This document shows, piece by piece, positions 35,763-43,400 of a DNA stretch of 64,000 nt. Where the stretch lies: assembly GCF_900637685.1 (NCBI RefSeq), contig NZ_LR134388.1, forward strand, positions 3,933,001-3,997,000, given 5' to 3'. Numbering within the stretch: the first letter of the stretch is position 1; every line of letters begins with the position of its first letter. The position numbers were made by a program, and so were the translations under genes. The notes beneath the pieces were generated by a model, which was not told the DNA's origin, made no database searches, and saw only the letters and a program-made list of their open reading frames with translations. Source of the DNA: Legionella sainthelensi (GTDB lineage Bacteria; Pseudomonadota; Gammaproteobacteria; Legionellales; Legionellaceae).

Positions 35763-36798
35763 GGCACTCCATTGACCGCATAGCTCTTAATTGTTCGACA
35801 TTCAAGTTTAAAAGCTCCGCAGCTTTGGATTCGCCAAGATACTCTTCTGCAAGTGCTCGAAAAATCATTTGTTCAAATAAATAGGTTTTTTGTTTTGGAT
35901 ACTGCTCTCCGGGTTCCTTTTTAGTCCAACCATTCTCATTAAAGGTACTTCGAATTTTACGATAAACGCTATTGGTGATAATGCCAACATCTTCTGCTCT
36001 GTGAAGAATAGCTAACATGCTAATTCCAAACTCTTGTTTTAAAATACTAAGTTCACGAGGCTCAATAAAAGTTCTTTTTTCACCCATAATTAAAACAAGA
36101 GACTCTTTGGGTAATAAAAATGCTCCGGCAAAATGATTACAACATCGTTCTTCATCTAAATCCGGGTGCATAAAACCATTTAACACAAGATGCCCTAATT
36201 CATGAGCAAGAGTAAATCGTTGCCTATCACCCGGCCAATTACTTCCAATTACTATAATAGGATGATCATTAATGTGTGCGGAAAATCCATCAAATTTCGG
36301 GTATAGCTGATTATCAATTTCAAAAACTCTTATGCCGTTTTCCTCAAAAGTATCGATTAAATTAGCTATCGGTTCTAACCCTAAATTCCACTGCTTTCTT
36401 ACTTCGTTGGCGATTCTTTCGATATCGTCATAACCACGTAATTTTTTTTCCCCTAACTTGAAATTCTGAATAGGAGAAATAGGAAACAGACTTTCAAGCT
36501 CAATTCTCCGCTCAATTTGATCCAGAATTTTAGCTTTTATTTCCTCTAAATCTTGCTCCGGCATATCAGCATGTTTTCTATATTGAATATTTTTGAGGGT
36601 GAACCGTTCTGGTCTAAAAAAATACTCAACCTTTACATCAAGTGCTTTTGCCAATTTGATAAGCATGTCAGACGCAGGAGTAATTTCATTATTTTCATAT
36701 TTTTGGATTGCAGTGTGACTTAGAGATACCTTTTCAGCCAACTCTCTCAAAGTTAACCGTGCCGCTTTGCGTGCCCGATATATCCGATTACCCAACAT
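35740..36798 (-). CDS. XRE-HTH/ImmA-IrrE family metallopeptidase, probable antitoxin or regulator
   Basis: 352 residues. The N-terminal XRE helix-turn-helix (ARLTLRELAEKVSLSHTAIQ, then KYENNEITPASDMLIKLAKA) is fused to a zinc metallopeptidase domain with FTLAHELGHLVLNGF (HExxH) near residue 195 and DEERCCNHFAGAFLLP downstream. ImmA-type proteins cleave repressors such as ImmR; XRE-fused forms often act as antitoxins or SOS-type switches. Overlaps the PIN gene by 23 nt. It sits between the PIN gene and the element 2 integrase. Confidence 0.83.
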   Translation of the reverse strand: MLGNRIYRARKAARLTLRELAEKVSLSHTAIQKYENNEITPASDMLIKLAKALDVKVEYFFRPERFTLKNIQYRKHADMPEQDLEEIKAKILDQIERRIELESLFPISPIQNFKLGEKKLRGYDDIERIANEVRKQWNLGLEPIANLIDTFEENGIRVFEIDNQLYPKFDGFSAHINDHPIIVIGSNWPGDRQRFTLAHELGHLVLNGFMHPDLDEERCCNHFAGAFLLPKESLVLIMGEKRTFIEPRELSILKQEFGISMLAILHRAEDVGIITNSVYRKIRSTFNENGWTKKEPGEQYPKQKTYLFEQMIFRALAEEYLGESKAAELLNLNVEQLRAMRSMECHDAVINQ

Positions 36799-36858
36799 TT
36801 TAATATCCTCTCTATAGTTTACAAATTAATTATAGTTTTTATTTTTGTAAACCTCAAA

Positions 36859-38064
36859 TCAGCCGGCTCGTGTTCTCAAAAATACCAATTTTTCAGTAGT
36901 AATATGTTCAATACAATCCGCCCAACGCTCCAGAGCCTCTTGTCGCTGAGGTAACATTTCGTTACGGTTATAAGTTGCCATGATTCTTGGCATCTTGTGC
37001 CCTAGACATTTCTCAATAACAACTGGGTCGATTTGTAACGTTTCTCCAAGTTGGGTGGCAAATGTACGTCTTAAATCGTGGGCTGTCCATTCTGGAATGC
37101 CCAAACGTTCTTGAATACGCTTAATAGCTCTTGGCAAAGCATTTTCCGTCAATGGTTGACGATAGTCTGCGCCTGTTAAAACATAATCTGATCGGCTAAT
37201 TGATTTCAGTTGCTGTAATAATTGTTTGGTCAAATCGCTAAGATATACTTTATGAACAATACTAGCCTTGGAATGAATAGCTGGAATAATCCAAAGTGAC
37301 TCGTCAAAATTGACTTCACTCCATTGCGCCAAACGAAGTTCAGCAGTACGAACACCTGTCAATAAAATAATCTTAATGGCCAATCGGGTTTGAGGTGCCA
37401 TTTGCGAATCGCTACCATCTAGAAATAGCCACAAGGATTTAATTTCATCCAGACTTAAAACACGCTCTCTTGGTTTTTCATGACCGCCTATATCTCTTGC
37501 ACGAATGTTAGAGGCTGGATTGGTGCTCATAGCGCCGCGACTTACCGCATAGCCAAACATCTGCTTGAGCGAGCTTAAAACGCGGTTTGCGTGCACACTT
37601 GCTCCTCTTTTGACGATCTTATCCAGCGCTTGTGTAATATGTCTGGTTTCCAACTCATCCAAAACCCAATCACCAAGAAGTATAGTAATATCACCATCTA
37701 TTTGTTTTTTAACCGTTAAAGGACGCTTTAAATGCTTTTCGACATAATGAGTATACCAACTTAAAGCAAGCTTCTTTACTGTGTTGTCCGATTTGGCTTG
37801 CTGTTGCTTAGCATGCTCTATAGGATTAGTCCCTTGTTCTTTTAAATGCTCCGCATCCAACATTAGCTCACGTGCTTCCTTCAAGCCAATTCCCGGATAC
37901 TTGCCCAAAGTCATCTTGTAACGCTTGCCATCAAAAGTGAACCTAAAGATCCATGATTTACCGCCCCCTGGCATGACTCGAATTCCAAGCCCACTAAACT
38001 CGATTTGTTCAAACCATTTTTGCTGGGGTTTTAAATTGCGGATATACGCGTCAGTAAATTTCAT
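36859..38064 (-). CDS. int: Tyrosine integrase of element 2 (P4-type)
   Basis: 402 residues from the chosen start MKFTDAYIRNLKPQQKWFEQ. The frame is open to 38106, but those codons read through the GGTACC repeat, so the internal Met is preferred. N-terminal DUF4102 (GLGIRVMPGGGKSWIFRF, then MTLGKYPGIGLKEARELMLD), core-binding domain, and catalytic residues in TGVRTAELRLAQW (Arg, near 240), HDLRRTFATQLGE (near 327), LGHKMPRIMATYNR (His and Tyr, near 355-363). Clearly different in sequence from the element 1 integrase, yet the att core is the same. It lies 127 nt from att copy 3. Confidence 0.92.
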   Translation of the reverse strand: MKFTDAYIRNLKPQQKWFEQIEFSGLGIRVMPGGGKSWIFRFTFDGKRYKMTLGKYPGIGLKEARELMLDAEHLKEQGTNPIEHAKQQQAKSDNTVKKLALSWYTHYVEKHLKRPLTVKKQIDGDITILLGDWVLDELETRHITQALDKIVKRGASVHANRVLSSLKQMFGYAVSRGAMSTNPASNIRARDIGGHEKPRERVLSLDEIKSLWLFLDGSDSQMAPQTRLAIKIILLTGVRTAELRLAQWSEVNFDESLWIIPAIHSKASIVHKVYLSDLTKQLLQQLKSISRSDYVLTGADYRQPLTENALPRAIKRIQERLGIPEWTAHDLRRTFATQLGETLQIDPVVIEKCLGHKMPRIMATYNRNEMLPQRQEALERWADCIEHITTEKLVFLRTRAG

Positions 38065-38082
38065 AACTGGTACCAAGATGAT

Positions 38083-38105
38083 TTTTGGTACCGATTTTGG
38101 TACCA
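38083..38105 (+). repeat. Candidate integrase arm-type site, element 2 right
   Basis: TTTTGGTACCGATTTTGGTA plus CCA; another GGTACC core is at 38069. It shares 16 nt with 31558-31573 at the other end of element 2 and lies just upstream of the integrase start. Confidence 0.58.
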
Positions 38106-38232
38106 CTAAATATGAATTGAGATAATATTAAATGATATTAAAATAAAGTCAAATTTCAATTAAAACATAGTATTTACAAGTAGTTATGATGTTTTTTGAT
38201 ATTATTTGAAATTAATTGATATTGAATAATAA

Positions 38233-38281
38233 ATGACTGTTAATCATTAGGTCACAAGTTCGAGTCTTGTCCGGGGAGCCA
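38233..38281 (+). repeat. att repeat 3 (right end of element 2)
   Basis: 49 nt identical to tRNA-Asn positions 19289-19337 (ATGACTGTTAATCATTAGG onward). This is the right boundary of the island. Confidence 0.92.
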
Positions 38282-38355
38282 CTCCCAGTCTGGGTTTTGG
38301 CATCTTAATTCGATAACTTTTCATATCAATTTTAAAAAACGTTCCTTTCGATCTC

Positions 38356-39744
38356 TTGCTAGGAAAAAAACTCAATAAGCGATTGCTTTCTTTATTTGAT
38401 AAATTAGGTAACTCACCTAATTTGAGCATTCCTGCAGCATGTGGCGGTTGGCATGAAACAAAAGCTGCTTATCGTTTCTTTGATCATGAGCAAGTCACTA
38501 CAGAAAGCATCTTAGCCCCACATATAGAATCGACCCTTGCTCGTATGAAGCAGCATTCAGTTGTTCTTTTGCTACAAGATACAACAACACTTAATTTTAC
38601 AGGGAAAAAAGAACGGGAAGATATCGGCCCGATTAATCATGAAAAGCATTTAGGGTTACTTCTGCACCCCATCCTGGCAGTTACACCGGAACGACTATGT
38701 TTAGGTGTTTTAGATACTTATCATTGGGCAAGAGAAAAGGTACGTCATCGAACTGCTCGAGAAAAAAGTCGAGATAACCATAAAATTCCTTTGGAAGAAA
38801 AGGAAAGCTATCGATGGTTAAAGGCTTACCGAAAAGCAAATGAAGTCGCTTTGCAAGTTCCTGATACGATGTTAATCACGGTTGCGGATAGAGAAGCGGA
38901 CATTTATGATTTATATCATGAAGCACAGCATGCCCAATCTTCCCAAGAAAATACTGCAGCCTATTGGCTCATTCGAGCCTCTTCTAATCGGAGAATTTTG
39001 AATGATAATGGAAGACCTGACCAGGAAAAACTAATCGAAAAGACTAAAAGTACCCCACCACTTTGCACTATTACTTTTGAAATACCTGCAAAAGAAAAAC
39101 AAGTAGGTCGGGACGTAACACAAAATTTATATGCAACAGAGATTACTCTATGCCCACCCGATAGAAAACGAAAAATATCGACAAAATATGGTGACAAAAC
39201 AGTAATCGTGACGGTGGTAATTGCAACAGAAATCGACTCACCTGAAGGACAAGAGCCACTAGAGTGGGTCTTACTAACGAACGTCAAAATCCATGATGCT
39301 ACTGGAGCACATAATATACTGAAATGGTATTTATGCCGTTGGCAAATTGAAGTGTACTTTCGTATTTTAAAAAGCGGTTGCCGAGTTGAGAAATTACAGC
39401 TTAATGACAAGAGTCGTTTTGACCCCTGCCTAACTTTATACATGATTATTGCATGGAGAATTCTCTATTTAACTATATTGGGGCGAGAATGTCCTGATAT
39501 AAGTTGGGAGTTAATCTTCTCGACCGAAGAGTGGAAAATGGCTCATCTCATCGTTAAAAAAGAAGCACCTCCTGCTGAACCTCCGCCATTAAAAATAATG
39601 ATCAAAATAATTGCTTCTATGGGAGGATACATGAATAGAAATAATGACCCAGAGCCAGGACCTACTACACTTTGGATTGGTTTGCAACGTCTCAAGGACT
39701 TTCTTTTAGCACAACAAACTCTCGGAGAGATAACTTATGGGTAA
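38356..39744 (+). CDS. IS4-family (Tn5-like) transposase
   Basis: 462 residues. It opens GKKLNKRLLSLFDKLGN, then ACGGWHETKAAYRFFDHE, the Tn5-type N-terminal DNA-binding region. DDE residues are in VLLLQDTTTLNF, ITVADREADIYDL and the Y(2)R(3)E(6)K signature YLCRWQIEVYFRILK. The only start codon near the expected N terminus is TTG, and about 15 residues usual before the KLNKRL block are missing, so the 5' end may be truncated or displaced. The gene begins 75 nt after att copy 3. I could not identify terminal inverted repeats by eye. Confidence 0.83.
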   Translation: MLGKKLNKRLLSLFDKLGNSPNLSIPAACGGWHETKAAYRFFDHEQVTTESILAPHIESTLARMKQHSVVLLLQDTTTLNFTGKKEREDIGPINHEKHLGLLLHPILAVTPERLCLGVLDTYHWAREKVRHRTAREKSRDNHKIPLEEKESYRWLKAYRKANEVALQVPDTMLITVADREADIYDLYHEAQHAQSSQENTAAYWLIRASSNRRILNDNGRPDQEKLIEKTKSTPPLCTITFEIPAKEKQVGRDVTQNLYATEITLCPPDRKRKISTKYGDKTVIVTVVIATEIDSPEGQEPLEWVLLTNVKIHDATGAHNILKWYLCRWQIEVYFRILKSGCRVEKLQLNDKSRFDPCLTLYMIIAWRILYLTILGRECPDISWELIFSTEEWKMAHLIVKKEAPPAEPPPLKIMIKIIASMGGYMNRNNDPEPGPTTLWIGLQRLKDFLLAQQTLGEITYG

Positions 39745-39789
39745 TGATGTGCTTATTTGGGGTAGAGCCACTTAGCATCGTTTTATTAA

Positions 39790-40022
39790 TTATAACTTTT
39801 TTGGGTGTTTGGAGAGCACTGAATTTAGTAAGTTTATTCTCACCAGGTTTGGATGCTTATCGTTTTAATCTAGCGACAGAGATGCTTCGTATTACATTCC
39901 CTTATTTAATGCTCATTTCATTAACTTCATTTGTGGGTTCTATCTTAAATTGCTCAAGCGTGTCGCTACCTCGTTATAAATTCTGGGACATGTATGGACT
40001 CCGCCTTTTTTGCAAGAGGTAA
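39790..40022 (+). pseudogene. murJ (mviN) fragment
   Basis: About 75 codons read LVSLFSPGLDAYRFNLATEM, then LRITFPYLMLISLTSFVGSI and LNCSSV. This is the conserved segment of the lipid II flippase MurJ around transmembrane helices 2-4. Nothing before or after matches MurJ, so it is an internal fragment of a roughly 510-residue protein. It is likely debris from a rearrangement between the transposase genes; a functional murJ must exist elsewhere because the gene is normally essential. Confidence 0.72.
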
Positions 40023-40264
40023 TTTATAAATTTTTAGCAATTTAGGTTGAGATGCAGTCATGTATTCGGTCTCTTACTTGAGTGATATACGTTCACTCGG
40101 ACCCTGATAGTATCTGCGTTCTTTCTCCTCATCATCCCAACGGTCTTACTAGAAACCCTTGTCCCAAATAGGTTTTGAAAGAACTGGTCTTACCGGTTTT
40201 GCTATCAATCTTGGTTTACCTTAAGCAACTCCTGAACGGTTTGTCGCTCTTAACTCATTTTTAA

Positions 40265-40313
40265 TCGCCTAATTTTGTCGGATGTCTTTTTTACATCCAA
40301 CAAAATTAGGCGA
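40265..40313. repeat. Long near-perfect hairpin
   Basis: TCGCCTAATTTTGTCGGATG plus T pairs with ACATCCAACAAAATTAGGCG plus A, a 21-bp stem with a single mismatch and a 6-7-nt T-rich loop. It lies 34 nt from the 3' end of the IS110 remnant. The gap 40023-40342 holds no gene. It could be a strong bidirectional terminator or an insertion-sequence end. Confidence 0.6.
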
Positions 40314-40346
40314 AACAATGTAATTTAATCATTGCGCTATATTTGC

Positions 40347-41151
40347 TCATACCATTTGTGCCTCTGTTGTTGGTGCTGCTTTTCGATAACATTCGCCTGT
40401 TGCTAATAGTGCCCACGCATTCTTGTTGGCAAGAGCCACTGTTGCCTTTTTATAACCACAACGCTGCTTTTTGTTTGTCACCCACTGGCTTTTTCTATCT
40501 GTTTTATTATCACAGGTATTCACAACAGAGCGCGCACCATGAACAAGTAATTTTCTTATATAACGATCGCCTCGCTTGGTAATGCTCCCTAAAACTATTT
40601 TATTCCCGCTCGAGTGCTGCTTTGGTATCAAACCCAGCCAAGCTGAGACTTCACGCCCATTTTTAAAAGCATTTGCATCACCAATTGTAGCTACTATAGC
40701 TGACGCAGTTATTGGCCCAACACCTTCTATTTCCTGGACTGCTTCACAGCGTGGATCGGTAGCAGCATGGTTGTGAATTTTCTTCTCATAATAATCAACT
40801 TGTTCAGAGTACATTTTTAATTGTTAATATAACTGTAAAAAAACTCTTTTGAATCAATGCTTAATTTGTTTCCTTCTTGCTCTAAAATTGATGGCAACTG
40901 ATTAAGATAAGATAGTCCCTTTGCTACAACAATGCCATATTCACCCAATAATCCACGAGGCTGATTGCCATGCGCTGTTCTTTGTTTTATTGCTAATTCT
41001 CTAGCCCTATCAAGTAACAAGATGTCTTGTTGTGCCTTCGTTTTTTAGGAACAAATCGCATGTTGGGTCTTGTTACCGCCTCAGCAATTGCTTCTGCATC
41101 TAGAGCATCATTTTTAATCGATTTTACGTAGGGTTTTACAAAATGTATCAT
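40347..41151 (-). pseudogene. IS110-family transposase remnant, two frameshifts
   Basis: Three consecutive pieces in different frames: HFVKPYVKSIKNDALDAEAI (end of the DEDD RuvC-like domain), then KTKAQQDILLLDRARELAIK / RGLLGEYGIVVAKG, then IEGVGPITASAIVATIGDAN / WLGLIPKQHSSGNK / GDRYIRKLLVHGARS, the C-terminal Tnp_20 serine domain. Restoring one A in a six-A run near 41040 and one T near 40815 would join them. The N-terminal 80-100 residues with the first catalytic Asp are absent. Inactive. Confidence 0.85.
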
Positions 41152-41159
41152 TTTCATTC

Positions 41160-41462
41160 TGGCTCATAACGAAGCCTAGTTAAAGTGGCAGGGTCCATAC
41201 TATTATCCCAGTCCCCAGAATTCACTCACCAACGTGACAGGTTAAAGGCCTTGAGCGTCCTGTCTACGGTACGTTTGCTCTGAACAAGAAAAACGGATAC
41301 CTGCGCCAATGACTTAACGGTTGCAGAAAGATTTACTACGCATCCCTGTCGGGCTGTCTGCGTAAATCGCAACCTATCCCGGACTACACGCCTCGGCGTT
41401 CCGCCTTCCTTGGCGCGCAGCGAATGAATTCGAAAAACCAATTTCTTGCAACCCATATTGTT
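41160..41462. other. Region without recognisable genes
   Basis: About 300 nt between two pseudogenes. The stretch 41220-41460 is visibly more GC-rich than its surroundings. A 76-codon minus-strand frame there has no family features and is Arg-rich, so I do not call it a gene. Origin unknown. Confidence 0.4.
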
Positions 41463-41853
41463 CTAAATACCGGTTCGTACTGTGATCCTAAGTCCAAAAA
41501 ACCGATAAGGCAAAGAGGGAGACTCATGAATAGTTAGTCTGTCAATGAAAATAGAATCTTCTTGTTTGATTTTAGTTTGTAATGCACGCACAGCATAAAC
41601 AACACCAGCAATACCTCCACCAATAATATCAATAGGAGGACAATTGGATATATTGTCCGTTTTGGATTGAAAAAGAACCCTCTATGGCACTATTATCTAC
41701 TTTCAATAGAATGATTAAATGGGCATGTTGAACACACTTGATTTTTGATAGTGAATCAACAATTATTTTGCTCTTAGGAAAATGGTCTTTAAGTAAATGT
41801 ATTACAAATGAAGAATAATTTGTGCTCGGTAAGTTACTAGTATGGAATTCCAT
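41463..41853 (-). pseudogene. Remnant of a flavin/NAD-binding protein
   Basis: On the minus strand PPIDIIGGGIAGVVYAVRAL near 41640-41585 is a complete Rossmann dinucleotide-binding motif (GGGIAG). The frame ends in a stop at 41463, so only about 60 residues remain. An upstream frame (41629-41853, SKIIVDSLSKIKCVQ and others) overlaps it one frame off and may be the earlier part of the same or a different gene. I cannot name the parent enzyme. Confidence 0.5.
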
Positions 41854-41883
41854 TCAGGTATCCTATTTTTTGTTTGATTGTCT

Positions 41884-42334
41884 CTAATTTTTTTCTTCTT
41901 GAGCAAGAATCGCATTGTATTCTTCTGTTGGAACACAAGTGGTTGCTGCAGAATACTGCAACTGATAGTTATTAAAAATAAACTGAACCTGAGACATATG
42001 GAAATCAGAGGTTACTATTATTATTTTTTCAGTAGAATGTTTATCAATAACTTCCTTAGACAATAAAGCATATTCTAAAGCATAGGTACTTCCTACCTCG
42101 CCTAAAATATCATCTCCTGATATCTTATTTTCTATAAGAAAAAGTTTTTGCATAAAAGGTATGACGCTTATCTGTGCGATTAAAATGATCGCCATAACCA
42201 CCAGTTAATAGTATTTTAGAATTTCCATGTTCGTTATAATCTGATATGCCTTTCATTAATCGATCAGTAGCAATGTGAGATAACTTACCTTGATCATTGT
42301 TATAAGAACCAAGTATTAAAATTATATGTTCCAT
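41884..42334 (-). pseudogene. Frameshifted DUF218 (YdcF-like) protein
   Basis: First frame: MEHIILILGSYNNDQGKLS, then DRLMKGISDYN and SKILLTGGYGDHFNRTDKRH. It breaks at a run of A and T near 42145. The second frame continues FLIENKISGDDILGEVGST, IIIVTSDFHMSQVQFIF. Together they match the DUF218 fold (LG...., LTGG, TSDFHM) of YdcF/SanA-like proteins, about 145 residues in all. One indel has probably inactivated it. It reads away from the borosin-like locus. Confidence 0.72.
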
Positions 42335-42397
42335 ATGTTTAACTATATTATAACCCTATGCTAGAATCAAAATTTAATCTTATGAGGGATCTGCATT

Positions 42398-42586
42398 ATG
42401 TGTATTGTAACGCTTCTCGAACAACTAGCCAGCACAACTCACCATAGAATAAATCTTGATAAGTTATTAAAAGAAAAAAATGCAGACATACAGCAAGTAT
42501 TTGCAAATAATGATGCTTCATATCTAAAAGCTCTTTTCAATAAAACGGAGAGACTTGCTGATCGAACTACAATTTTTGATCTTTAG
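42398..42586 (+). CDS. Putative split-borosin precursor peptide (BBD plus core)
   Basis: 62 residues. It is helical and Leu-rich over residues 1-45 (CIVTLLEQLASTTHHRINLD, then KEKNADIQQVFANND and YLKALFN), consistent with a borosin-binding domain. A short extended tail, TERLADRTTIFDL, would be the core to be alpha-N-methylated. The gene is 26 nt upstream of a SonM-like methyltransferase, the position of sonA relative to sonM in Shewanella. A GAGGG ribosome-binding site precedes the ATG. The core boundary and the methylated residues are inference. It could instead be an unrelated small protein, but position and composition favour a precursor. Confidence 0.62.
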   Translation: MCIVTLLEQLASTTHHRINLDKLLKEKNADIQQVFANNDASYLKALFNKTERLADRTTIFDL

Positions 42587-42612
42587 ATTTTCAAGATGCT
42601 TTAACATTAGAT

Positions 42613-43398
42613 ATGCAAATAAATCCAAATACGTCTTCACTGGTTGTTGTTGGGTGCGGAATTAAGTTCTTTGCCCATTTAACCACAGAGACAATTGCTT
42701 ATATACAACAGTCTGATATCGTTCTTTATTTAGTAAATGATCCCATTCTGAAGTCATGGATACAAAAACAAAATCAAAATACAGAATCATTGGACTTTTT
42801 ATATAGTTCCTGTTCTCTACGCACAGAAACCTATCAGCGTATTACTAATTATGTTTTAGAACATCTATATCAAAAAAAGCATGTATGCTTTGCACTATAT
42901 GGTCATCCCAGTGTTTTTTCCAAACCAGGATTAGAGGCAGTTAAGCAAGCGCAAAAAAAGGGTTATTTTGTAAAAATCTTACCTGCTATTTCTGCTGAGG
43001 CTTGTCTTTTTGCTGATCTATTAATAGATCCTGGTTCTTTAGGGTGTCAATCGTTCGAAGCATCGGATTTTTTAATTTACCAGCGACAATTAGATCCTTC
43101 GTCACACTTAATTTTGTGGCAAATTGATGCAGTAGGCATTATTGATCACGGCTCAACAAATAATAAAAAAACAGGTATTTTGCTCTTATTGGATTATTTG
43201 AAGCATTTTTATCAGCCTGTAGATGAAATTATTATTTATGAAGCCGCACAATATCCTGGTTTAGAGCCTAGAATAACCCGTACGCAGTTACAGCATTTAC
43301 CGGATATCCAATTATCGACTCTTTCAACCTTATATATTCCCCCTGTAAAAAAAGCTAATTGTAATAAGGCAATATTAAGTGCACTTGGATTAATTTAA
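42613..43398 (+). CDS. SonM-like borosin alpha-N-methyltransferase (tetrapyrrole methylase fold)
   Basis: 261 residues. Tetrapyrrole-methylase fold with SSLVVVGCGIKFFAHLTTET at the N terminus, HVCFALYGHPSVFSKPGLEA near residue 98, and ILPAISAEACLFADLLIDPG near residue 127, followed by GCQSFEASDFLIY and HLILWQIDAVG. These blocks match the split-borosin enzyme SonM (ALYGHPGVF, ISAEACLWADLGIDPG, HQSFEAS, LLLWQI), which uses SAM to methylate backbone amides of a separate precursor. Ordinary porphyrin methylases lack the SAEACLxADLxIDPG block. The stop is 2 nt from the MFS gene start, so the two are coupled. Confidence 0.82.
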   Translation: MQINPNTSSLVVVGCGIKFFAHLTTETIAYIQQSDIVLYLVNDPILKSWIQKQNQNTESLDFLYSSCSLRTETYQRITNYVLEHLYQKKHVCFALYGHPSVFSKPGLEAVKQAQKKGYFVKILPAISAEACLFADLLIDPGSLGCQSFEASDFLIYQRQLDPSSHLILWQIDAVGIIDHGSTNNKKTGILLLLDYLKHFYQPVDEIIIYEAAQYPGLEPRITRTQLQHLPDIQLSTLSTLYIPPVKKANCNKAILSALGLI

Positions 43399-43400
43399 AA

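Noticed and set aside
38247-38429. 60-codon minus-strand frame ending in RLGVAPRTRLELVT
   Set aside because: Translation of the antisense of the tRNA-Asn att repeat and transposase start. A common artefact, not a gene.
41226-41456. 76-codon minus-strand frame in a GC-richer patch
   Set aside because: Arg-rich, no family features, no ribosome-binding site, and lies between pseudogenes. Likely chance.
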